A stretch of 64,000 nucleotides of DNA, from contig OZ022238.1 of assembly GCA_963978895.1 (NCBI GenBank), forward strand, positions 31,979,593-32,043,592, in the 5' to 3' direction. The notes under the pieces were generated by a model. That model was given only the letters and a program-made list of their open reading frames with translations. It had not been told where the DNA came from and ran no database searches. The translations under genes and the position numbers were made by a program. This document shows, in pieces, positions 24,211-37,638 of this stretch; the stretch's first letter is position 1, and each line of letters begins with the position of its first letter. This DNA is from Erpobdella octoculata. Taxonomy: Eukaryota > Annelida > Clitellata > Hirudinida > Erpobdellidae.

Positions 24211-27200
24211 TCAAAGTAGAGCGAGTTGATCTTTGAAGGCATTCACCGAACATGCGTCCACTGCTTCCTGCGTCAAGGAGTTCCAGCTGAAAGCTACTCG
24301 ATTTGTGAAAAAGTGTTTTCGCTCTTCACATCCTTTAATTCTTTGTGGTAAAAGAAGGCAATTGTGACCTCTCAAACAATAGGATCTGTTAGTTTGCCAT
24401 GTGGGATGTTTTTGCAATACAAAAAAATTCACTTCATCAATATGAGCCAGTATTTTGTATTGTTGGATCAAATCGCCTCTAACCCTACGTTCTTCAAGCG
24501 TGGTAATTCCAAGCTTCTGTAGTCTTTCTAAGTATGGTAAATGTTTGATTGTTGTAATTATTTTTGTAACTTTGTGCTGGACCTTTTCGAGAGTATCAAT
24601 GTCCCGGCTTAGATGAGGAGACCAAACTTGAACTGCATATTCGAGGTGTGGTCGAATGTAGGCCTGGTATAATGTTTTCCAAAGATGGAGACTACGACTT
24701 CGGAATAATTTTTTGAGTCTACCAAGAGTTCTATTAGCCAAGGCAGCCGCTGCATTCACTTGAGACCTTGCTTTGAGATCATCCGATACTAGAACACCAA
24801 GATCTCGTTCGACTGTCGTTACTTCTAAATTCTTTCTATTTCCATCTGGGTCTAACATAGAATAAATAAATTTTGATTTCTGATTGGTTCGTCCAACGTG
24901 CATAACTTTGCATTTGTCAATGTTGAATGGCATCAACCATTTGTGTGACCACTGGACTGCCTCATCTATATCGTTTTGGAGTCTGATACAGTCTTCCACG
25001 GATTTGATAATCCCAATGATTTTACTATCATCTGCAAAAAGCTTGATGTGTTGAGATAATTTGTCAGGGAGGTCATTTATATAGAGCAAAAACAATAGAG
25101 GCCCAAGTACAGAGCCTTGCGGTACCCCACTCGTAACCTTTTTCCATCCTGAAGTACAACTGTCGATCTGAACTCTCTGCTGACGATTGGTTAACCAAGA
25201 TTCAATCCATTTGTGAAGAGAGCCCTGTATACCGTACGCTCTCAGTTTGTGCAATAAACACCGATGTGGGACTTTGTCAAAAGCTTTCGCAAAATCTGTG
25301 TAGACAACATCCACAGAAACACCAAGATGAACACTTTCTGTCAGAATGTCGCGGGCTTCCAGTAAGTTGCTTACGCATCCTTTTTTTCTTACAAATCCGT
25401 GTTGACTTTTAGTTATTAGGTTATTTATAGTGCAGAAAGACGTGATTTGCTCGTGAATAAACTTTTCGCATACTTTGCAAAGTACGGAAGTTAATGATAC
25501 TGGCCTATAGTTTCCTGCCTTTATTTTGCTACCTTTTTTAAAAATGGGCGTAACATTAGCTAGTTTCCATAGATCTGGTACCATGCCTGTGGTGATAGAC
25601 ATTCTAAAGATGAGAGTGATAGGAATTGCAAAAGCAGCTGCGCTGTTTTTTAATATACGAGGATGAAATCCATCAACTCCCATAGCCTTGTTCGCCAAGA
25701 GTTCTGATAGTCTTTTTTCAACCTTTTCAAATGTGAAAACGCTCTCGTCAATATTGCATTCGGAATCTGTTCTCTGTTCAAAAAAAGGCAGTTGATTGCC
25801 TGATTCGGTAACAAAAACAGATTGGAAGTATTCGTTTAGCGTCTTGCATATTACTTCTTGGTCGACCGATGTGTCAACGTCAGCCGTTTCAATTGCCTTT
25901 ATCTTCTCTTGAGTTTCATGTTTATTTCGAATGTGAGTATGAAGTAGATTTGGTGAATAAGCGAGATTTTCTTCGTAGTGAAGCATAGAAAGTCTAACTA
26001 CTTTTGCCACGTTTTTACTAGCTTTTTTATGAGCTAGCTTAAGCTGGACATGTGTGTGACGCCCGGCTGCTAGGTATTTTGACCAAAGTTGTCTCTTCAG
26101 TTGAACCGCCGCTAACACTTCTGGAGTGACCCATGCCTCTGACTTTTTCTTAAAAGGCACTGTTGTTGTTGGGATAAATCTTTTTACTGCATCATCGTAA
26201 ATTTTAACCAAGGTGGTGTAGCACTCGTTAACTGAGCGATGTAAGAAGAGGGTTATCCAGTCTTGTGAGCTGATAAAGTGTGAGAAAGCCGTAAAGTTGG
26301 CTCTACTCCATATACATCGGGGTTTGTTGTGCCTTTCGATTGTCGGGCAGCCAGCTACACTTATTCTTCCCATTATTAAACAATGTGATTGGCCCATTGG
26401 CGTATAGCCTAGTGAATCGCCTTTTGTAAGCTCCATGAATTGATCTGGTTTGTTGGTGATAATAAGATCAAGTGTGCTTTTTGGTGCAACATCTCGTGAA
26501 TGTCGGTAAGTACAAAAAGTCACTACTTGTGTTAGATCGTTTTCTTCGAGACATGACTGAAATCTGATATCCCCTGGGCGCTCGTCCATCACATGACCAG
26601 CTGTGGCTACTCTGCCACCCACATCAACTTCTTCGTACCATGTATGACTGAAGTTAAAATCACCATAAAGCAACATCGTTGCACAATTGAGTCCAATTAG
26701 TGATTTTTTTGCAATTTTTATAGCTTCAATGGTATTGGTTAAATATTCATCGTCATAATCATGTGGGCGGTAGATGCAGCCAAATAAGATCGATTCCTTA
26801 CCGTAACGAATTGTTATCCACAATTGTTCAATATTTTTCGAATTAAGCTCTGGTAAAGAAACGTTAAATGAAACTATTTCGTTCTTGACATAGATAGCGA
26901 CTCCACCACCTTTGCTATTTCTGTCCGTTCTATGCAATTGGTATCCATTCACGATTGTGTCCGACCTTTCATTAAACCATGTCTCAGTGAAGAACATAAC
27001 GTCTGGTTGGTTTTTCTTTGATAGTGCTGTTAGTCTGGCCGTGAGTTCGTCTTTCTTCTGACTATTCAGTGAACAAGGGTTATTTGCCCAGAAACAAAGA
27101 GTTGTTGTGGATTTGAATAAGTCAATTTTGTCTTGGGAAAGACTACCGATGTTTTGTTGGCGCTGTGTGGGATGTTTTGGCTTGGCAGGACGGGATCTTT

Positions 27201-27471
27201 TACTTGGAAGACCCAGTTCTACTTTTGTTGGCGCTGGTTGTTGTAGTGGATTCGAGAGAGGTGGCAATATATGAAAAGGTTTTTTCATGTCATAATTTAA
27301 AATGTTTGTTTTCTGTAAGCAGATTATATCAGCATCAACACAATTAAAAATGTCTTTGTTATTTGAATTTGTTTGTTTTACTTTAGTAACTGAGGAGCTT
27401 GATTTGATTTGATCTCTCCTTCCTTCCACTTTCTTAGAGTTGGGTTGTCCATGGGACCATAGACAACCCAT
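24211..27471 (-). CDS. LINE ORF2: EEP endonuclease and reverse transcriptase
   Basis: 1086 residues without a break. An endonuclease/exonuclease/phosphatase domain begins near residue 130 (FWANNPCSLN, PDVMFFTETWF, LLYGDFNFSH, LDLIITNKPDQ, GQSHCLIM), giving catalytic Glu, Asp, Asn and His; the usual SDH motif reads SH here. RT motifs follow: NYRPVSLTSVLCK, YTDFAKAFDKVPH, SGVPQGSVLGPLLFLLYIND and catalytic FADD near residue 815. The C-terminal region has HLEYAVQVWSPH and ERDLGVLVSDDL, typical of CR1-like elements. ORF2 starts at ATG 27471, overlapping the end of ORF1 by 94 bases in another frame, suggesting reinitiation or leaky scanning. It nicks DNA and copies LINE RNA at the target. No frameshift: likely once or still active. 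Confidence 0.9.
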   Translation of the reverse strand: MGCLWSHGQPNSKKVEGRRDQIKSSSSVTKVKQTNSNNKDIFNCVDADIICLQKTNILNYDMKKPFHILPPLSNPLQQPAPTKVELGLPSKRSRPAKPKHPTQRQQNIGSLSQDKIDLFKSTTTLCFWANNPCSLNSQKKDELTARLTALSKKNQPDVMFFTETWFNERSDTIVNGYQLHRTDRNSKGGGVAIYVKNEIVSFNVSLPELNSKNIEQLWITIRYGKESILFGCIYRPHDYDDEYLTNTIEAIKIAKKSLIGLNCATMLLYGDFNFSHTWYEEVDVGGRVATAGHVMDERPGDIRFQSCLEENDLTQVVTFCTYRHSRDVAPKSTLDLIITNKPDQFMELTKGDSLGYTPMGQSHCLIMGRISVAGCPTIERHNKPRCIWSRANFTAFSHFISSQDWITLFLHRSVNECYTTLVKIYDDAVKRFIPTTTVPFKKKSEAWVTPEVLAAVQLKRQLWSKYLAAGRHTHVQLKLAHKKASKNVAKVVRLSMLHYEENLAYSPNLLHTHIRNKHETQEKIKAIETADVDTSVDQEVICKTLNEYFQSVFVTESGNQLPFFEQRTDSECNIDESVFTFEKVEKRLSELLANKAMGVDGFHPRILKNSAAAFAIPITLIFRMSITTGMVPDLWKLANVTPIFKKGSKIKAGNYRPVSLTSVLCKVCEKFIHEQITSFCTINNLITKSQHGFVRKKGCVSNLLEARDILTESVHLGVSVDVVYTDFAKAFDKVPHRCLLHKLRAYGIQGSLHKWIESWLTNRQQRVQIDSCTSGWKKVTSGVPQGSVLGPLLFLLYINDLPDKLSQHIKLFADDSKIIGIIKSVEDCIRLQNDIDEAVQWSHKWLMPFNIDKCKVMHVGRTNQKSKFIYSMLDPDGNRKNLEVTTVERDLGVLVSDDLKARSQVNAAAALANRTLGRLKKLFRSRSLHLWKTLYQAYIRPHLEYAVQVWSPHLSRDIDTLEKVQHKVTKIITTIKHLPYLERLQKLGITTLEERRVRGDLIQQYKILAHIDEVNFFVLQKHPTWQTNRSYCLRGHNCLLLPQRIKGCEERKHFFTNRVAFSWNSLTQEAVDACSVNAFKDQLALL

Positions 27472-28325
27472 TTCCCGTTTCCCTGAGCTGTTTTAATATT
27501 GGCTTCATCCCACATTTTACTATAAAATAGTCTTTGCTCAATTGTAAGGTCTGGTTCGACTCTGTATTTAGTTCCATTATTTATATTAAATTCTCTCAAT
27601 TTGGTATTTCCCCTTGCTTCCAACAACTTTTCCCTTAGTGACCTGTCTTTAAGCTTTACAAGAATTGGTCTATACCCTAAATCAGGATTAATTTTTCCAA
27701 GTCTTGTCGAATGTTCAATCATTGATTTAATTTCTAGATTATCTAGTCCGGTATCTCGAATCTCCAAAATTTTCACTATGGCAGCCATATCTTCTTCTAC
27801 CCTTTCTTTATGGTCAGATTTCTTGGATTCTCTAACACCTCTGATAATTATATTGCTCTTTTTTGTTTCTAATTTTGACATCTCCAGCACCACTCTTCCT
27901 GTGACAGACAGTCCTTTTGCGGCAATGGCTGCATATGATGGAGTACCACTATGCGATTTTATTGAAAGCTTTGGACCATCCAGTTTTTCATTTACAGTGT
28001 TAATTTGGTTATTTTGTCCATCTAACCTTTCTTGTAAAAGCCTTATTTTTTCTTCTTGACTAGAAATTATCTCAATTGCCATGTTAACTAGTTTGAATAG
28101 TGACGATACTGATTTTTTTGTCCCCATTTTTTCAACTGAATCAACTTCTTTCAGCAAATCAACAAGAGTGACCGCTGAAGTTAGTTTTTCCTGTGTTACA
28201 TCGCTCGTAGACAGAAACATATTTTTGATTCCTTCATCGGCTAGAGTCGAAATTGTCTTATTTATTACGTCATTAGTTTCTGAATTTGCCATTTCTGTTT
28301 TGGTCAAATCTCTTATCCAATTCAA
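27378..28325 (-). CDS. LINE ORF1 RNA-binding protein
   Basis: 315 residues. Residues 80-115 form a coiled-coil-like region (EEKIRLLQERLDGQNNQI). From about residue 155 the sequence NIIIRGVRESKKSDHKERVE, followed by RPILVKLKDRSLREKLLEA, matches the RRM-like core plus C-terminal domain of L1-type ORF1 proteins seen in many CR1/Jockey elements. It likely binds LINE RNA as a chaperone in the RNP. ATG 28325 is the first in frame; another possible Met lies at residue 12 (MANSETND). No zinc knuckle is present. Confidence 0.82.
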   Translation of the reverse strand: MNWIRDLTKTEMANSETNDVINKTISTLADEGIKNMFLSTSDVTQEKLTSAVTLVDLLKEVDSVEKMGTKKSVSSLFKLVNMAIEIISSQEEKIRLLQERLDGQNNQINTVNEKLDGPKLSIKSHSGTPSYAAIAAKGLSVTGRVVLEMSKLETKKSNIIIRGVRESKKSDHKERVEEDMAAIVKILEIRDTGLDNLEIKSMIEHSTRLGKINPDLGYRPILVKLKDRSLREKLLEARGNTKLREFNINNGTKYRVEPDLTIEQRLFYSKMWDEANIKTAQGNGKWVVYGPMDNPTLRKWKEGEIKSNQAPQLLK

Positions 28326-28372
28326 TTATATAATTTATCAACAGTTGATTGCTACTTAGATTTCAAGATTAC

Positions 28373-28451
28373 AAACTTATGTAATAGGATTAAGCTTATA
28401 TAATAGGATTAAGCTTATATAATAGGATTAAGCTAATGTAATAGGATTAAG
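28373..28451 (-). promoter_or_regulatory. Four 19-base tandem repeats in LINE 5' UTR
   Basis: Plus-strand unit AAGCTTATATAATAGGATT repeated at 28373, 28392, 28411 and 28430 with few changes. It lies about 50 bases upstream of ORF1. Tandem 5' UTR units in LINEs often carry promoter activity; that role is inferred. Confidence 0.6.
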
Positions 28452-28703
28452 AAAAACACGTTTTAGCACACTTAACTAGTTCTTGTTTTCTGGCATAAAA
28501 CGTGCAACACTGAAAATTAGGAGCTTTAATCACCAAAACGCAACGTACATACATAAAATAAAAAGCAACTTAACTCAACTCTTCCGGCTTCACAAAGTCC
28601 TCTTGTTTTTGAAACTTTTTTTTTTTTAAATTTAGAAATTTTTCTAAGTTTAATTTCGGAGCTGGCCACACGGTTGAATTGACAATGAATTATATATATA
28701 TAT

Positions 28704-29093
28704 TTCAGGTCAGGTGGAAAATTACATTGGTCATACTAGAACTACTCTGTCTCGTAGATTGACTATGCATTGTCAAAGTGGTGCCATATACCAACATATG
28801 TCAACACAACATTCAATCAAACCATCACATAAATTTCTAATTGATAACACCAGTATACTAATGAAAGAAAATCAACCCATTAAGTTAAAATTAAAAGAAG
28901 CTTTAGCTATTAATAAATGTAAGCCTTTAATTAATAAACAATGGTATTCTTTTGATGTAACTCTTAAACTTTTTGGTTCTCTAAATAGTAATAAAACTAA
29001 TAATAATAATAATAAATGTTTTAACTCATTTACAACTTCTGTTAAAAATATGCATGTTAATAGTGCCAATGTTTCTTCAGGTATTTCTTCTTG
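28704..29093 (+). CDS. PLE-E GIY-YIG endonuclease fragment
   Basis: Frame open from the (TA)n tract with no native start: [20 protein letters not shown] at the front is the GIY-YIG core (YIG, TRTT, RR, H), followed by LKLKEALAINKCKPLINKQ. The tail has five consecutive Asn before KCFNSF and the ORF stops at 29093. The copy at 49907-50746 has the same region with about 48 Asn codons. Partial, lacks RT. Confidence 0.82.
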
Positions 29094-29388
29094 AATGAAT
29101 GTTTTGTACCAGACGTTTGTGTTTCAAAGGTTATAGATAATGTATGTGATTCTTCTTCCAGTCACGTCCTTGAAGTTGACTGTAATTCCGTTGATAAAGG
29201 CTTTACTAACTGATCTTAATTATTTAGTTATTACTGTTATTATTATAATTATTTTAATTTAAATATTTTTTATGTTGTTACATTTGTATATAATGAATTT
29301 AAATTTTATTTAAATTGTATTTTAATTCCTTTCAATTAGTTGTATCTTTTACCATTTAGTCACTGCATTTTATTTTAAAAAGTTAAAC

Positions 29389-29432
29389 GGCTCTGATGAT
29401 GGCAAAAAATTGCCGAAATAGATCTATTAGCC
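29389..29432 (+). ncRNA. Hammerhead ribozyme (PLE group E)
   Basis: Stem I GGCU/AGCC, CUGAUGA at 29393-29399, stem II GGCAA/UUGCC after an extra U, GAAA, self-complementary stem III AUAGAUCUAU, cleavage triplet AUU. Core invariant positions kept. Confidence 0.85.
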
Positions 29433-29560
29433 TATAAGATTATGGAGTTTGTGTTTGGTAATAAAGTATTTTTAAACCGATTTAGAGTATTGGAAAAAAT
29501 TAAAAATAAAATCGATTCAGCCAAGTGCGCCACTTTTTTCAATCGAGTTTGCCTAAAAGA

Positions 29561-29586
29561 ATATATATATATATATATATATATAT
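29561..29586. repeat. (TA)n tract
   Basis: Short TA run between PLE-E and SINE-1. Confidence 0.9.
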
Positions 29587-30178
29587 GACTCTACTAGGAA
29601 TCGAACCCACGTGTCTACGGCAACACCGCCTCGCCTAAATGCAAGCGCTCTTACCAACTGAGCCACCGACCATCACCAAAAAAATGATGGCTAGAAGTCT
29701 CAGTCTTTCGGAGCTACTTAACATTAGACTACGACTATGATAGGCTCGGAACTCCTTACTTCGGCTCGACTCGACAGCTAGACTGCTGCCAGATAGGTAA
29801 TTATATGCGAAGTGAAACACTGCGTTGAAATGTTTCAAGAGCCTACAAATAGGATGACTAACTGTCACCACAAGTAACGCAAATATTTATAAGACTCTAC
29901 TAGGAATCGAACCCACGTGTCTACGGCAACACCGCCTCGCCTAAATGCAAGCGCTCTTACCAACTGAGCCACCGACCATCACCAAAAAATGATGGCTAGA
30001 AGTCTCAGTCTCTCGGAGCTACTTAACATTAGACTACGACTATGATAGGCTCGGAACTCCTTACTTCGGCTCGACTCGACAGCTAGACTGCTGCCAGATA
30101 GGTAATTATATGCGAAGTGAAACACTGCGTTGAAATGTTTCAAGAGCCTACAAATAGGATGACTAACTGTCACCACAA
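29587..30178 (-). mobile_element. SINE-1 tandem dimer
   Basis: Two nearly identical minus-strand units, period 306 bases (GACTCTACTAGGAATCGAAC at 29587 and 29893). Each has the tRNA-like head and T6 junction. Both edges (TA)n. Confidence 0.85.
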
Positions 30179-32981
<2,803 letters not shown>

Positions 32982-32989
32982 ATATATAT

Positions 32990-33258
32990 AGCCCGTCAAA
33001 AATGACGGAAGTTTTAAAATACGGCGCCCGTTATTATAAAAATAGTCAACAAAAACAAAATGACCTTTGATAACCATAAAAAATTTTTTGATATATAAGC
33101 AAATTTAATGAAATTTTTTATTGTGTTTAAATTTTAAATTTACAAACGTATTTCATATAAATTCAAATGATGTGAAAATTAAAGAGTGCAATAATTAGTT
33201 ATTAAAGAATTTCAGTATACACGACATCTGAACTTAATTCATAGGAAAAACAAAACAC

Positions 33259-33290
<32 letters not shown>
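32990..33290. other. AT-rich spacer ending in (CA)n
   Basis: No gene seen. GCCCGTCAAAAATGACGG at 32990-33007 is a small inverted repeat. A CA microsatellite occupies 33255-33291. Confidence 0.5.
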
Positions 33291-33333
<43 letters not shown>

Positions 33334-33482
33334 ACAGTATTTCGGCACTAAATGTTCATTTAAACATGCTCTGTTGAAATATACACGCCATTTAGAAGAC
33401 ACGGTTTTGTCAATTAAACGCTTAAAATATTTTAAGTGAGAGAAAACACTTTTACTAAATCTAAAATCCATCGTTTTATTAG

Positions 33483-33537
33483 CAACCAACTTGCAAGTTT
33501 CAGCCATTGCGGCCATCGTCAGGGTTGTTTTGATTGT
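33483..33537 (-). ncRNA. Hammerhead ribozyme (PLE group D)
   Basis: Stem I CAACC/GGUUG, core CUGACGA (variable position 7 is C), stem II GGCC/GGCU after an extra U, GAAAC, self-complementary UUGCAA, GUU triplet. Confidence 0.85.
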
Positions 33538-33846
33538 CTTAATGTAACTAAAAGTTAATACATACAGTACATAATAATAATTAAAATCGGGACGATGAAC
33601 GTTAAATTAAGCAGAAAATAATTAATAAAATAATAATAAAAAATAAAATAATAATAATAAAATCAAAATAAAAATACTTTAAAAATTATATTAATTTAAA
33701 TCGAGAGATAATAATTTAAATTTATAAAATTCATCAAAAGTTTTAAGAAATGTGAAACAGATAAAGAAGCTTATGTATCATATCAAAACAATGTCATCTC
33801 TTCCGTCTAATTGTAATATTAATGTTATCAGTTAAGTGAGACAAGC

Positions 33847-35970
33847 TCAACAGACCAGATATCCCCTCTGAAACACATGTACCATCAACAGACACTCCAG
33901 AAAATCCGTCATCCACCTGAGAAATCTCTGCACAACATGTATCCGGTGCATTCGGACGGAATCATGGCAACCGGATAAACAACCATCATAAAACTCAACA
34001 TCTGTTCGATCAACGAGACTTTGACCAGGCAATCCCGACAAGCAACATGTATCTACAGTTTTAAATCCCTGCAACAAGTCATCTGTAGATGAGGCGCCTT
34101 TTTTATCACCATCAATGTTACATATTTCAGAAGCTTGGGAGGAAGAAAAACATATTGTAGAAGGATGCAAATCGTTGCACTTTAAATCAAGCAAAATGCT
34201 ATCTGTAATTGAGGTGCCTTTTAAATCACCATCCTGGTTATTTCCATCAGATGCATATAAGGGAGAAAAACAGTTATCAATATTGACGTCATCAGCGGTC
34301 ACGACCCTGAATGAACAACATTCTTTTGCATCTTTGTCATTTACGTGTCCGGATTTGTTTTCATCAGAGACAGCATTTTCAATCTGATGTTCTATAGCAA
34401 GTTGAATATTTGCAGACTGCAGACTCGGTTGTGCAGCCCCTGCATTGGCTGGATCAGAACAAATCAAAGTATCAATATCAAGTTTGATTCTATTTGATTG
34501 AACATCACCAACATCAGATATATTGAACAGAGACAATGTGCCATCTGTAAAATCTCTTTGCATATTAATTTTAGGTTTTTCCTGTGAAATATACAAAGCT
34601 TCAGATAATTTAAGGTGAATCGGACAATGCTCTCTACGCAAAATCTCAGTGTTGCTGTCCAATATTTTTCTGTCAAGACGAATATGATGTTGTACCCTCA
34701 TGTGATCTGCAATACTACCACCTTGAACATGCATCGTCAACCTTCTAGCAAGTGTCGTTCTAGTATGACCTATATAACAATAAGGTATATCTTCATGATA
34801 CGGGCAAGTAAATTTATAGACAACATTACTTTGCTTCAAACTATTATTAGAGTTGACAGGACTATTTTTGAGAACAAGATTATGTGTTTTCATGTTATTA
34901 TAGTATATACAGAGTTTCAACTTAGAATCTTTTTTAACTGGTTTAACTTTGCTCAAGATAATTTTTCTAATCATATTTTCTTCCATCTTGTAATTTTTAT
35001 GCATTTGGCTTCTATAAAACAATTTAATATCATCACAATACTTGCTTGGAAAATTATTACCATCACTAGAAAACTTGTAATCCAAATACTTTTTCAGACA
35101 CATATCAAACATGCAATTAGTAAATCCATTATTAATCAGCAGTTGCCGAATCCTATGAACTTCCAAATGAAAATCAATCCAGCTATTCGAGAGTTTATAC
35201 GCTCTTGTCAAATAGTTATTTATAACACTATGTTTATATCTATCAGGGCAATCACTATTACCTTTCAAACATTCACCTGAATCTGTTGGTTTAACATATA
35301 CTTGCATCTGCAGCCTGTCACCAACCAACACATCTAAAAAGGGCAAAGAGCCATCTTTTCCACAAGATTCATGTGTAAACTTGAGTACAGATGAGTTTTC
35401 CAAAGCCCTCTTTAAATCAAAAACATTCTTATCGGGACGTGACATAATAAAAATATCATCTACATATCTGCAATAAATCAAAGTATTTTCATTAATCATT
35501 GAACTTAACTTTCTTTCCACATCAGACATGTAAAACTCAGCAAAAACTGGTCCCAGAGGTGACCCCATTGCCACACCGTCTATCTGGAGATATAATTCAC
35601 CACCTGGAGCAACAAAAGGAGACTCAGTAGTACACAGTAAAAGAGCTTCTTTCAACAAATTCAAACCAAACAGAGGTGGTTCAAGCTCAGGATGATTATA
35701 AACAGATGAACAAATTATCTCAATAGTAATTTCTATAGGTACACTTGTAAACAAGCTCACTACATCCAATGAGCAAATCGTGCCTCTCTGAGAGCAAGTA
35801 TTAACAAGGTCAACAAATTCACTAGAAGATTTTATATTGTACTGTGATTGACAATATGGAGAAATTAATTGATTGAGAAACTTTGCCAACTGATACGTTG
35901 GTGCGGGACACTGCGAGATTATAGGTCTGAGAGGAGTGCCTTCTTTATGTATCTTTGCATTCCCGTACAT
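33847..35970 (-). CDS. PLE-D reverse transcriptase and GIY-YIG endonuclease
   Basis: 707 residues from the first Met; the frame is open a further 40 residues up to (TA)n. RT: HKEGTPLRPIIS at about residue 8, motif A CSLDVVSLFTSVP (Asp 69), motif B DGVAMGSPLGPVFAEFYM (131-148), motif C CRYVDDIF (Asp 171-172). Linker, then nuclease: FTCPYHEDIPYCYIGHTRTT (YIG 399-401), LARRLTMH, LKLSEALYISQEKPKINMQ. This is the RT/GIY-YIG arrangement of endonuclease-bearing PLEs, a group related to telomerase RT. The tail (490-707) is Asp/Ser-rich with paired repeats around SSQASEICNIDGDKKG. The last 50 residues are frameshifted: the likely native end, SHLTDNINITIRRKR, lies at about 33844-33797 in another frame. 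Confidence 0.9.
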   Translation of the reverse strand: MYGNAKIHKEGTPLRPIISQCPAPTYQLAKFLNQLISPYCQSQYNIKSSSEFVDLVNTCSQRGTICSLDVVSLFTSVPIEITIEIICSSVYNHPELEPPLFGLNLLKEALLLCTTESPFVAPGGELYLQIDGVAMGSPLGPVFAEFYMSDVERKLSSMINENTLIYCRYVDDIFIMSRPDKNVFDLKRALENSSVLKFTHESCGKDGSLPFLDVLVGDRLQMQVYVKPTDSGECLKGNSDCPDRYKHSVINNYLTRAYKLSNSWIDFHLEVHRIRQLLINNGFTNCMFDMCLKKYLDYKFSSDGNNFPSKYCDDIKLFYRSQMHKNYKMEENMIRKIILSKVKPVKKDSKLKLCIYYNNMKTHNLVLKNSPVNSNNSLKQSNVVYKFTCPYHEDIPYCYIGHTRTTLARRLTMHVQGGSIADHMRVQHHIRLDRKILDSNTEILRREHCPIHLKLSEALYISQEKPKINMQRDFTDGTLSLFNISDVGDVQSNRIKLDIDTLICSDPANAGAAQPSLQSANIQLAIEHQIENAVSDENKSGHVNDKDAKECCSFRVVTADDVNIDNCFSPLYASDGNNQDGDLKGTSITDSILLDLKCNDLHPSTICFSSSQASEICNIDGDKKGASSTDDLLQGFKTVDTCCLSGLPGQSLVDRTDVEFYDGCLSGCHDSVRMHRIHVVQRFLRWMTDFLECLLMVHVFQRGYLVC

Positions 35971-36101
35971 ATATCCTGGTTTATATTCTCCAATGACATT
36001 CTGTATTTTATTGCAACCAAAAGAGGAATTAATAGAACCTATAATCTGATTAACCTTTCTTTTAATATTGGCTTTCTTTTAATATTTTAATATATATTCA
36101 T

Positions 36102-36335
<234 letters not shown>

Positions 36336-36348
36336 ATATATATATTAA

Positions 36349-37612
36349 TGTAAAATCACTGGTTTGATGATTAACTTCCTATTGATAAACCTTAAACATT
36401 AATGATTAAATTATATTACGATACCAACCGTGAATTGCTTTCTGTTTCTAAATGGATCTCTGCTAGTAGACTTTCCTTAAATGTAAGCAAAACGAATTAT
36501 ATTTTATTTCACCATATAAACAAAAATACTTTCTGTAATTGTCAGCTGAAGATTGAAGATATACCAATTTTGCGGGTTCCTTATTGCAAGTTCTTGGGCG
36601 TGTTGCTTGATGAACACCTTACATTAAAAACTCACATTGAACATGTTACATCTAATGTTGCAAAAAATTGTGGAGTGCTATCTCGTATACATCAGTTTGT
36701 TGATACCAATATTTCTATGATGTTATACTATGCACTTATCTTTCCGTACTTATCATACTGCAATATTGTCTGGGCCTCAAATTATTCAACTCGTATAAAG
36801 CCTCTTCATATTTTGCAAAAGCGAATTATTCGAATTATTTTTCACATGCCTCCCACATCGTCTTGTAAAATTCAAATGGCTAACAACAACATTCTTAATA
36901 TTTATCAGATTAATTTTTACCAAACTGGCATTTTCATGTATAAATATGATAATTTTATATTACCCTCATCATTCGATAACATGTTTGTAAAATTATCTGA
37001 TGTTCATTCCTATGATCTGCGCCCCGGTTGCTGTTTTCGAACGGATTCTGCTCGGACAACTATTAAAACATTCTCTATTAAATGCTCTGGCCCTCGTATT
37101 TATTCAAACATTCCAATATCAGTCTCCTCCTTGAAACGTATTTCGTTATTTAAGCAAGCTCTGAAATCTTACTTATTATTGTCACACTCTTAACTTCTCA
37201 ATACCTATTACCTTAGCATACCAATTTCAGTCTCTTCCTCGATAAGTTTATTGAACTACTATTTGAAATGTTTTAACTCATTTTGGTTCTTTTGTAAAGG
37301 TTGTCCATTAAGCGGGAAGGAATTCCCTTCGGACGAACCTTTTGGGCACCTTATTCCTTTCTCAACTGATCGATTTGTTTCTTTTTTGAAATGTTGGTAC
37401 TATTTTTTTTCTTGTCGTTTTGGTTATTGACTATTTTCTTTTGTTTAAGTTTAATACTTATGTTGGTGCTCAATAAATAAATAAATAAATAAAAAATATT
37501 ATTAAGAGATTTAAAGGTATAAATAGCCTTAACTAAGCTTCATTTATTATTTTCCAATAAACTGCAAAACCATTCTATTGAACCCGTTATACGATTTGGT
37601 GATATCGTAACA
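36349..37612 (+). repeat. 5' LTR, interrupted by LINE
   Basis: 36349-36409 and 37495-37612 together correspond to the 3' LTR. TG...CA ends with short inverted TGTWA/TAACA. Confidence 0.8.
36402..37193 (+). pseudogene. LINE ORF2 C-terminal fragment inside LTR
   Basis: Frame of 263 residues matching the part after the RT catalytic motif: SKWISASRLSLNVSKTNYIL, CKFLGVLLDEHLTLKTHIEH, LIFPYLSYCNIVWASNYS, then SVHSYDLRPG and CSGPRIYSNIP. Same order as in the LINE at 50758-55091 (RLSLNMDKTCFIIF, CTKFLGLYIDQHITWNDHI). 5'-truncated at about 36410, with 3' UTR and an (AATA)n tail ending near 37494. The insertion split the 5' LTR after the LTR element had arrived. Confidence 0.85.
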
Positions 37613-37638
37613 TTGGTGATCAGAAGTGGTATACAAGA

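Larger units (their letters stand above)
24049..28689 (-). mobile_element. Full-length CR1/Jockey-type LINE (LINE-1 copy)
   Basis: Minus-strand two-ORF non-LTR retrotransposon of about 4.6 kb. 5' region with four 19-base tandem repeats, ORF1 (28325-27378), ORF2 (27471-24211), short 3' UTR ending AATAAACAAACTCAAACTCA directly at a (TA)n tract. Both ORFs are uninterrupted, so this copy is a candidate for a recently active element. Its 5' edge also lies in a short TA tract at 28690-28703. Confidence 0.88.
28704..29560 (+). mobile_element. Penelope-like element, group E copy 1 (5' truncated)
   Basis: From (TA)n at 28703: GIY-YIG domain and short tail (28704-29093), 3' UTR, hammerhead (29389-29432), ORF-start segment (MEFVFGNKVFLNRFRVLEKI to FNRVCLKEY) ending at (TA)n 29561. 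Confidence 0.88.
33331..36101 (-). mobile_element. Penelope-like element, group D copy 1 (near full ORF)
   Basis: The longest PLE here. Minus strand from (TA)n at 36102: RT, GIY-YIG and tail (to about 33797), 3' UTR, hammerhead (33537-33483), ORF-start segment (AMAETCKLVANKTMDFRFSK to FNRACLNEHLVPKYC) ending at (TA)n 33330. The N-terminal part of the ORF is missing. Confidence 0.92.
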
